A DNA stretch of 17,303 bases from Smittium mucronatum. Taxonomy: Eukaryota > Kickxellomycota > Harpellomycetes > Harpellales > Legeriomycetaceae. Made by a program: the position numbers and the translations under genes. The stretch is from the NCBI GenBank assembly GCA_001953115.1, contig LSSL01007391.1, positions 1-17,303 of the forward strand. The letters are read 5' to 3'. Shown here piece after piece: positions 9,895 through 17,303 of the stretch. The notes beneath the pieces are model-generated. The model worked only from the letters and a program-made list of their open reading frames with translations. It searched no databases and was not told where the DNA came from. Positions within the stretch are counted from its first letter, which is position 1. Each line of letters starts with the position of its first letter.

Positions 9895-9975
9895 CCGAGT
9901 TACGAAATGTGGTAAAGCAGATGAAATAAGTTTGGGCATGTAGTCTCCCCAACCCTTTCCATAAATAGTCTTTTT
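9895..9975 (-). pseudogene. Possible Ty3/gypsy integrase relic
   Basis: A 27-codon open stretch on the minus strand between stops at 9976-9978 and 9892-9894. Its core reads GWGDYMPKLISSAL, which resembles the W-D/E-x-Y-L-P-x-x-x-x-A segment near the end of the Ty3/gypsy integrase catalytic region. It lies about 1 kb downstream, in the minus sense, of the reverse-transcriptase relic at 10704-11110 and on the same strand. That is the order expected in a gypsy pol gene, with less than the usual spacing, so deletions would be needed. GC content is locally raised. The match is short and made from memory of the family pattern. Confidence 0.35.
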
Positions 9976-9978
9976 TTA

Positions 9979-10703
9979 AGAAAATATTATAATAACTTTT
10001 TATAATTAAATTTCTTTTATACCGGATTTGTATATTTATTGTTTTACTTAATTAATTAATTAAATCTTTATAATACATATTCTTTTCAGCTTTTTTTTGA
10101 ATAGGCAGATTATGCTTTTCTTTTTAGATATTTTGTGTGCTTTTAAATGCTAATGCACTCATTTTTATACCTATATTCCTTGTATTCTTTTGAAAAAATT
10201 AAATCTTAATATTATTTATTCTTCAAAAGTGGGACCTCTTACCCGACTTATAGTCTTAAATTATTTATTTTGGATCATTTTTAAAATAATTTTATGACTG
10301 ATAATCGACTCAGAGATTTAAACATCTTAACTGAAAAGATTATTAACTTCTGCGATTTAAAAGTTGTTAATAATAGATAACAAATCATAACAGTATAAAA
10401 TTTCCATCCAATTTTTACTAAGTCGTTATCAATTCTAATATATTCCACATTCTTCAAATTATTATTAAACTGTTTAAAGTTATTTCAAATGTGAAAAAAT
10501 TTTAATAGATTTTATTTTTACTCAAAATTGTATATAGTGCGATAAAAAAAAACAAAAACGAACCTAAAACACTTAAAAATTATTATTATGGATATTATTG
10601 AACTTTCGCGTAAAATTAATCGATTTTTAATAACAAATAGTATAGCTTTTTAAAATCTAGTTTTATTACAATAAATCACTTTGCTTTTTTTAAACAAGGA
10701 TTA
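9979..10703. other. AT-rich DNA between the integrase and reverse-transcriptase relics
   Basis: An RNase H domain and the start of an integrase would be expected here if both relics belong to one gypsy element. I could not recognise either. A patch at about 10225-10260 is less AT-rich but not interpretable. Confidence 0.45.
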
Positions 10704-11110
10704 TGACGTGACTGAAGAAATACAGGAAATTTCACCTACAAGTTATTTTGCCTAATTTCTGTCCGATAAAAATTCAAAAGTGAAAAATCAACAAAAATAT
10801 GCATTTTTACAGACAATCTATGTTTTTCAAGGATGGAATTTTTTTAATTCATAGGTTTAATAAGTTTAAAAATTATGCGAAATGTCCTGATGGTCTTCAG
10901 GTCTGACACCAGATAAACCAATAAAGCAGTTTACATAAACTCGAAACAAGTCTTACTTTAATTAATTAAACACGCGTAAAGTTATGACACAGTTATTTTG
11001 AAATAATCCGATATATTAAGATCTAACTCACTAGATAGAATATAATCCCAGATAATTAATAATTCCAGGCTATTATTCTTATTTAATAGGCTTATAATTT
11101 TATTCGAATA
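10704..11110 (-). pseudogene. Ty3/gypsy-type reverse transcriptase relic
   Basis: Two minus-strand segments line up in order with a gypsy reverse transcriptase. Segment 1 (11110 to 10985, 42 codons) contains ELL, then SSELDLNISDYFKITVS. This resembles the conserved F-S-x-L-D-L-N-S-G-Y-x-Q-I-P-V block holding the first catalytic Asp. Segment 2 (open 10952 to 10869) contains FRVYVNCFIGLS followed by EDHQDISHNF. This fits the VVYxDDILIFS...EEHLxHLxxVF block, with the catalytic pair DD replaced by NC. The same frame continues to 10704 through several stops and still reads KKFHP, KT, VCKN and FEFLSD. These sit where gypsy elements have the NPKK-C-F...FLGH region. The segments are in different frames and too close together, so indels have occurred. 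The copy is dead. The pattern in order is the evidence; no search was run. Confidence 0.55.
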
Positions 11111-12143
11111 CTAAAATTCTTTTATTATTGGCTCTTTATTATAAATAACTCAACTAATTAATATGTGAAATTTAACTAAATTCACCAATAAAAAAAAGAA
11201 ATTTTTGAGTTAATGTTTATTAAAAGGGGTATATACATTTAGCGGAAGGCTTATATGGGTATAATTATGTAAGTAGATAATACTTATATTAAAAAATATA
11301 ATGAAATTATGCTTGAATGTTTTATTTTAGATGAATATTTAAATTTAAAAATTGTTTTAAAAAAGATTATATATGCTTTAGTTTTTCTTTTATAAACTTT
11401 AGGAAAACTCAATATATGTATATATAAATTGTAGATATTTAAAAATAATTATATTGAAAACTTTTTTTATTCTAAAAATAATGATTAGCCTTTGCTTGCC
11501 AGTATACATAAAAAATATCATAATATTACTTATTTTTCCCCCATACATTATAAAACATCAATTTATATTATCATTTTATAATTATACATATTTTCCCTAA
11601 ATAAAAATTTCAAACTTTTAGAGCAATAGTTTATTTTTTAGTAAAAATTTTGAAATTATTAAATGCAAGTTCTGGTAAATCCAATATTAGGGTAATATTT
11701 TCACCAACTGTTCAAAATACTTAAAATTTACTCATAATTAATTCTGTATTAATCAAAAAGAAGTAAACATTTTAAATTGAAGTAAATTTCTGTAAAATTT
11801 TTTTATTTTTCAATAATTACGTTTTATTTTATAAAAATATTATCTCGAAATTTTTCTTTGTTTTATTTTATCTTATAATTTATAATACATGTTTATATTT
11901 CTATATAAGTAAAATATAGTAAAAAAGATAATTGATGATGTAATTAAATAAATTGAAAAATTAAATTCTTATATATGAAAAGGTTGTTTTTTTATCGCTA
12001 TATTTTAAATTCGAATCTAATATTAATTTATTATTGTAATGTGTTATCTAAATTAAATATTTGTTAAAATATAATTTTATTAAATTATTAATTATCCAAA
12101 TATTATTACTGAAATAAATTCTCATCATTTTTAATTGAGATAT

Positions 12144-12162
12144 TTTCATTTTAAAAATGAAA
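12144..12162. repeat. Perfect 9-bp hairpin
   Basis: TTTCATTTT at 12144-12152 and its exact complement AAAATGAAA at 12154-12162 are separated by one base. The arms are AT-rich and no function is evident. Confidence 0.5.
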
Positions 12163-14066
12163 TAAAAAATTAGCATTATACACTTTAAAATAATTATCAT
12201 AAGTTTTTGTAAATTATTAAAATTTTATTATGGATGAAACTACTTCATCGAATATATTTTCATACTAACGATTTCATTGGAAGAAATAATAATACAGCTC
12301 TTTATATTTCCAATTTATATCCACTTGGTATCAAATTAAAAGTAAATTGCAATAACTGCAATTTCTGAATTTGTATATTTTTTTATTAAAATTTTATCAC
12401 TACTTTCTTACAAATAATTTCTAGGCGTTCAAAATTAAAAAAAAGTTTTTTATAATTCTACTGCAAATTCCATTTCAAAAATATTATTAATTTTAATTAT
12501 AATATTCCATTCAATATTAGTTTCAAAGCTTATTTTTACTATATTTTCTTATTGGATTTTGCATATTTTGTGTAAATTTCATATTATCAAGTATATAAGG
12601 AAATTTACCTTGAAATAGTGATCATCATTTAAACTAAGCTTATATTTGAAAATGTTAAGTCCAAGATAACAAAATTTATCAATAACTAATTCAAATGGTA
12701 ATGTATATAAACACTTTTGAAGATTATAATGTTATTCTAAGCCGAAAATATATATTTTGATTTTTATCAACACGAATTAACTATTAGAATCTTTTTGAAA
12801 GCCTTTTTTGTAAATAATCATTTTATAAATATTTCTTAAAAGCTTAAAGTTGAAATCACTTTGAAACAGAATTTTTTTTGCGCCAATTATGAAAAAAGAT
12901 AATTAAAAAAAACAGATGAGAAATCCCTAAATATGATGCAGAATGATAAAAATTAGTCCTGATGAAACATTCAACCCAAATTAGAAAGTGAGTTGGGAAT
13001 TCTAAATTAAATGATAAAAAAAATATTACCACTATACCAATTGAATTTATATATTATTTAAGATTCTTATAGAATTCTAAGAATTTCAATATTATTTAAA
13101 AAATAGGCTAAAATTTAATCTTTCCCCGAAAAATTAATTATTATTTCGATTTTTACAAAAAAAAGATTTAATTATTTTTATCTAACTCTGTTATTTACAC
13201 GTTCTTATAACATATCACTAGATTCAGGGAAAAAGGAAATTCCTGAGTAATATAACGTTATTTTCAGAGTTTGAAAATTTTTGGGATATTTTAATTCGAT
13301 ATAAAATAAGAAAAAAAAAATTTTTTTTCCGATTAATAGTGATAAAATTAAACTATAAAATATGAATAAATTTTCTTGTAGAAAATTATATATGAATATA
13401 TATGTTAATTTTTTTTGAAAGGAAATTTTATTCATTATAGAAATTCGAAACCAAATTCCAATTCCTATGAATTTATAAAAAATAATTTAAATTAATTTTC
13501 AATTATTTTTTTATAAAATGATGTTTCTTTCACAATTAAAATAAACAAAAGTTTTATGGGATACATTTTTAATTCAACATAAAGAATAAAAATATAAAAA
13601 TATTATTTAAAACTCTAAAATTGCTTTAATAATTGTTTTTTATTAAAAGATTTAAATTTAAAACACTTTTTGCTGAAAGTATTGATTACTTATATTTATT
13701 CAATTATTAAATTAAAATATCTATTTTTTATTTTTTACCATGCCCGCACTTTAATTTTTTTATTTTTAAGTTTTAAATTTCAATTATATTTATTAATAGA
13801 ATGAAATCGCAAGCGTAAATCCAATTTACATACCATTTAAAAACTTATTTACTATTAAAAAATGCTCTAAATACTATTAAAGCTGGGAATTTAGAAAAAA
13901 TGCACAAGTAATCTACGTAAATTCGAGGAAAAAATAAAAATAAATAAAAAATCAGTATCATTTAATAAAATTAGCTAAATTTTGATTGATTTCTTGTAAT
14001 ATTATGAACGATTTAAAATTTATTTTAATACTAGTTTTCATAACTCCTATATTTCTGGATACACAG

Positions 14067-14087
14067 TTTGATTTTTGATTTTTGATT
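14067..14087. repeat. (TTTGATT)3 tandem repeat
   Basis: Three perfect copies of a 7-base unit in intergenic DNA. Confidence 0.7.
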
Positions 14088-15170
14088 TTGGAGATGCATA
14101 AAAATAAAAATTTATTATTTTAAATTTAGGTAGGAATATATGATATTTTGTATAACAGATTCTAATAATCTAAAATATTATTGATGAGTTTATCTCTTTA
14201 ATAAATAATGGAAAAGTAAATATAGTTTTAGAATTATAATAAACTTTTCAGAAATTCAAAAAAAAAAATCTTTAATATTACTTAAAACAATAAAAAAGAC
14301 CTTCTTGTAAGAAATAAAAATGTATCGTGTGCATTTTTTTCGTCTCAATGTGAGTTTATCGAATCCAGAAAATTTAAATTATACCCCGTAAAAAAATCCG
14401 AATTTTACTTTAATTATTAACCTATGTAAAAAAAATATTATAATTATAACATTTTAATGATTCATTTTTAGCGATAAAGTTTTTCGTGTTTATCATTTTT
14501 CTGTTCACCTTTATTTTATCGATATTTAAAACTTTATGCTTTAGATTTAATTAAATGAAAATCTATAATAAATTAATTTTTTATAACTAAATGCATATAA
14601 TTTATATTTCTAATCTTATTTTATACTTATATAAATCGTTTTTTATCGCTGAATTGCTTTTAAATACTAATTAAATAACGTAAATTTCTATTTTTAGTTG
14701 AAAAACAAAAAAAAAATTCCATAAATAAAATTGATAAAAAATAACTTTTATAGAAAATTATATTAATTTAAATACAAATAAATTATATTATAATATACCT
14801 ATAAAATGGTTTATATTATTATTATCCTTTTATTAATATAAATATATATCCATAAATTGTATTAAAATGATTCTTTTCTTAAATAAAAAAATTTAATATA
14901 TCAATGTTTACGTATTTTTTGGTCTTCATAGGATCTAAATGAAACTTTTTAGCTTTTTTTTGTATGATTAAAATTTCACAGTTATGATTAAATATATTAA
15001 CATAAAATTATAACTTATATAATTTTGAGTTATAATTTCTATTCCACTAAAAAAAATTAGCTAAATTTTTTTTAATATATCAATAATTTAAATAAGATCA
15101 AGTAAAATTATGGGAAAAAGACGGTTAAATGGGAGTTTTCCACAAAAGCTTGAAAAAATACATGAAACCT

Positions 15171-15253
15171 GTAAATTTTCACAAAATCTGGGTAATTTAA
15201 ACAGAATTGATCTTTTACCTGTCATTTCTGTCTGGGAATTTCGAGAAAACTCG
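15171..15253 (+). repeat. Left arm of an imperfect inverted repeat (foldback/MITE-like)
   Basis: This 83-base arm matches the reverse complement of 15653-15735 at about three quarters of positions by hand alignment, with one single-base gap. Shared blocks include CACAAA, TCTGGG, TTTTACCTG and TTTCTGTC/TTTTTGTC. The blocks contain G and C and are not just A/T runs. A 99-codon open frame (15110-15406, plus) overlies it but has no recognisable domain. The arms and the 399-base loop make a structure of about 565 bases, like a decayed foldback transposon or MITE. Confidence 0.6.
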
Positions 15254-15424
15254 TCAAAAAATTATTTACAGGCTTTATTGGACAGCTTTTTTGAAATCAT
15301 ACATATATTAGCTGTTACAAAAAACGACATTATATTTTTTATTCTATTTTGGGACCCAGGATTATTACAGAACCTATTTTTTTTCTATTTATCATTTTCT
15401 ATGTGAAGGTAAACTAGACTTATA

Positions 15425-15451
15425 TAATTTTTGGTAATTTTTGGTAATTTT
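15425..15451. repeat. Short tandem repeat inside the foldback loop
   Basis: A 10-base unit TAATTTTTGG occurs twice and is followed by a partial third copy (TAATTTT). It lies in the loop between the inverted-repeat arms. Confidence 0.7.
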
Positions 15452-15544
15452 ATTAAATCTATTGTTTTATTAATACGATAGTGATAGATATAATAAACTA
15501 ATTGTCCTGAAAGGGTAATAATGAGACAAATATATTTGATAAAA

Positions 15545-15560
15545 TCATAGTAAACTATGA
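15545..15560. repeat. Small hairpin in the foldback loop
   Basis: TCATAG at 15545-15550 pairs perfectly with CTATGA at 15555-15560 across a TAAA loop. No T-run or nearby gene suggests termination. Confidence 0.4.
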
Positions 15561-15652
15561 AAGAATCACTTTTATAAAAATTTATTATAGTTTATATTAA
15601 GTATTAGCCAAAAGAAAAAAATAACAATTGTTTAGATATATAAAATTTTTTT

Positions 15653-15735
15653 CGGAATTTTCCCAAAATTTGCGGACAAAAATGCAGGTAAAAAGTAAAT
15701 TCTACACATATTTCCCAGAATTTGTGGAAATTTCC
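15653..15735 (-). repeat. Right arm of the imperfect inverted repeat
   Basis: The reverse complement aligns with 15171-15253. Just outside it, the minus strand reads CGGTTAAC near 15750. The left side has CGGTTAA at 15122-15128. The original element ends may therefore lie farther out, with about 29 extra bases on the left. No target-site duplication could be identified. Confidence 0.6.
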
Positions 15736-15751
15736 GAATTTTGTTAACCGA

Positions 15752-16621
15752 TTAACGCCGAGAAAAAAAAAAATTCATATTTTTTCGAATTATCTAAATT
15801 TTATATGAAAAAATTTCTTACTAAAAATAGTTATACAATAATTATTATTTTTAATTTAATGTTAAAAATATTCATAGTAAAAAAAATACATAATAAACAT
15901 AAAAAAATTAAATTTAATCCTACTGATATAGATATTTCAAAAAAAGTTTATTAATAAGCAATTGTAGTTATTTAAAAAAACATCAAATATTAGATTCAAT
16001 TATACGAAAGATATAATAAAATATAAAATATAATAAATATACTTTTATAATAGAAATTTAGTATAAATTGGTAAATAAAGCATATCAAATGTAAATCAGA
16101 TGAAATTATAAACAAATAATAATATTTATAATCAGATGAAATTAATCTAACTAATATAAAATATCCCATACATGTATTTTGATATGAAAATAAATTGTAA
16201 TGTATCTTTAAGAAAAGATATAAAAAAAATTATACATTTTAATACACAAGTTATATATTAAATAGAAGATTAATTATTAATTATTAAATAAAAAAAAATA
16301 ATACGAAAATAATTAGTGATTATAAAGATATTAAAAAATATTTTTATTTTCTAAAAAAATTTATGGATAATATTTTTTATTTAAAATGTTATGCAGAAAG
16401 AAACTTTTATCAATAAATCAGATGAAATTATATAAAATTTAAAAAACTAATATTTATTTTATGATGAATAAATGTTTATTTATTATTAAGACGTAAAATG
16501 TTTAATAATTAGATATGAAAAATCAATAATTATAAATAAATTATATCGCACACTCAGTATATATATCCAAAAGCTAAATTATAAAATATTTAGATCTAAA
16601 AATCTATAAAATCACTAAAAA
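15752..16621. other. AT-rich DNA next to the right-hand LINE
   Basis: About 870 bases of very AT-rich DNA without a gene. The only repeated structure noticed is the 18-base sequence listed separately. The left boundary of the LINE copy should lie near the end of this stretch. Confidence 0.5.
16093..16432. repeat. Repeated 15-18-base sequence AAATCAGATGAAATTATA
   Basis: There are exact 18-base copies at 16093-16110 and 16415-16432, and a 15-base copy (AATCAGATGAAATTA) at 16130-16144, all in the same orientation. Spacing is uneven (37 and 285 bases), so this is not a tandem array. It may be remains of a duplicated segment. Confidence 0.55.
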
Positions 16622-16772
16622 ATAGGAGATGTAATGTTCTAGGCACAAGTATACCTATCAATAGTTTGGCTTATACCAAGAAAAATTTATATTCAGCGGT
16701 TTCAGCTTGTAACTAAATTAAAGTTTGTTTATATTCACACCCAAGGAGTTTTCCAACTATCCCCAACCGGGA
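16622..16772 (-). other. Probable 3' untranslated region of the LINE
   Basis: GC content rises abruptly at about 16,622 and stays raised up to the LINE stop codon, suggesting about 150 bases of 3' UTR on the minus strand. It contains a small stem, TTGG-CTTATA-CCAA, near 16,666-16,679. No poly(A) tail is visible at the presumed 3' end (it would appear as a T run on the plus strand below 16,622). The boundary is set by composition only. Confidence 0.35.
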
Positions 16773-17303
16773 TTAATTAAAATTCGAAAATTGGTTTTTT
16801 ATGTCTGAGCGGATCGGTGCAGGTATGAACCGGCATGTCGTTTCGTTTCGCTGTATGTCCCATCGGGAGCAATTTAATAAGATGTGGTCGACAGTTTCAG
16901 GCACATCGATTTTGCAGAAGGGACAATTTTTTTTGAATTTTTCATCTAAAAATTTCATATTTGATAGTCGCTGGACGGTGCGGAAGGTCCCCATTCGCAT
17001 TTTCCCGATGTCCTGGAGGCCAAGTTTCAGGTCAGGGTACAGTAGTTGAAGATTTATCCAGTTTCCTTTTCCGCCGATTTTTCGGTTCACCGTCCACTGG
17101 TGGATTTTAGACCGGTTATTTTTATTTTTCCTGTCGACTATGGTGATGGTGGTTTCACCTTTTGAATTTTGAACACAAAATTTTTTTATCCATCTTGCAC
17201 TGCCGGTCACCCAGGTGGCCATTCTGGCCTTGATGGGTGACTTAATGAGATCGGCTATCCAAGTTTTTAAAGTTGGCCATTTGTGATATGCGCGCTCTCG
17301 AGC
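16773..17303 (-). CDS. LINE (non-LTR retrotransposon) ORF2, C-terminal part, cut by window edge
   Basis: An open frame of 176 codons on the minus strand, running from the window edge to TAA at 16773-16775. There is an internal Met at 17222, but the frame is open upstream of it and the flanking sequence (LKTWIADLIKSPIKAR just before it) looks coding. The true start is therefore outside the window. Near the end is a Cys-x2-Cys-x9-His-x4-Cys finger (Cys127, Cys130, His140, Cys145, counting from the edge) in the context CPFC...ETVDHILLNCSRW. This is typical of the finger found after the reverse-transcriptase domain in many LINE polyproteins. The element would encode endonuclease and reverse transcriptase for target-primed copying; those parts lie beyond the edge. 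There is no stop or frameshift in the visible part and GC is high (about half), so this copy looks young. The clade cannot be told. Confidence 0.85.
   Translation of the reverse strand, partial: ARERAYHKWPTLKTWIADLIKSPIKARMATWVTGSARWIKKFCVQNSKGETTITIVDRKNKNNRSKIHQWTVNRKIGGKGNWINLQLLYPDLKLGLQDIGKMRMGTFRTVQRLSNMKFLDEKFKKNCPFCKIDVPETVDHILLNCSRWDIQRNETTCRFIPAPIRSDIKNQFSNFN
17277..17303. repeat. Terminal direct repeat, right copy
   Basis: This matches positions 1-27 at 26 of 27 bases in the same orientation. It is the only part of the two LINE fragments that overlaps within the window. Confidence 0.9.

Larger units (their letters stand above)
11111..15100. other. AT-rich gene desert, right part
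   Basis: About 4 kb of the most AT-rich DNA in the window (one line counted at 8% GC). I see no intact gene, RNA gene or recognisable element. If the gypsy relic was once complete, its gag end should lie at the left of this stretch, but nothing recognisable remains. It holds a hairpin (12144-12162), a short tandem repeat (14067-14087), and a spurious Phe/Ile/Lys-rich frame at 13205-13435. Confidence 0.55.

Noticed and set aside
10725..10780. Apparent third copy of the foldback arm
   Set aside because: Short shared words such as TTTCTGTCCG exist, but the alignment needs a deletion of about 20 bases. The same bases are better explained as the tail of the reverse-transcriptase relic on the other strand.
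13205..13435. 76-codon minus-strand open frame
   Set aside because: Phe/Ile/Lys-rich with no recognisable features, in the most AT-rich part of the window.
15110..15406. 98-residue open frame on the plus strand
   Set aside because: It overlies the left arm of the inverted repeat, ends in a Phe/Leu-rich tail, has no recognisable domain and has no promoter-like context. It is more likely an accidental frame within the foldback element.
1..17303. CRISPR array, rRNA, tRNA, telomere repeats or bacterial-type operon
   Set aside because: No regularly spaced repeats, no conserved RNA gene sequence and no telomere-like repeat were seen on either strand.

Overview
The window is eukaryotic DNA, most likely from a fungus with a very AT-rich genome. 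The one intact gene (330-1856, minus strand) is an intronless Na+/phosphate symporter of the PiT/Pho89 family. Its C-terminal 'GLCNGD..AINWR' stretch resembles fungal Pho89/PHO-4 proteins as I remember them. The intergenic DNA is mostly A and T, about 8-22% GC in lines I counted, against roughly 33-52% in the gene. I cannot name the lineage; a divergent yeast or an early-diverging fungus would both fit.

Layout. Positions 1 to about 60 (open to 162) are part of a LINE-type retrotransposon ORF on the minus strand, cut by the window edge. Next come the probable 3' end (235-244) and coding region (330-1856) of the symporter. Its upstream region has a TATA-box candidate (2022-2029), three CACGTT Pho4-type motifs (2103, 2552, 2824) and a dense GATAA/TTATC cluster (2258-2389). 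Moderately AT-rich DNA from 3.1 to 4.7 kb holds weak coding-like fragments, including a possible broken retropepsin (4162-4509).

From about 4.7 to 16.6 kb the DNA is extremely AT-rich and has no intact gene that I can support. It is not featureless. On the minus strand at 10704-11110 and 9895-9975 I read stop-ridden relics resembling Ty3/gypsy reverse transcriptase and integrase, in the order expected of one decayed LTR retrotransposon. An imperfect inverted repeat (15171-15253 and 15653-15735) looks like a foldback or MITE-type element. Short tandem repeats and hairpins are scattered through the region.

The right edge (16773-17303) is the well-preserved C-terminal part of a LINE ORF with a Cys-Cys-His-Cys finger, also minus strand and also cut by the edge. 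The two LINE fragments share 26 of 27 bases where they overlap, so a gene-poor 17-kb segment is bracketed by same-orientation LINE copies. The overall picture is one phosphate-uptake gene beside a retrotransposon graveyard, not a multi-gene system. I found no evidence of a new gene system.
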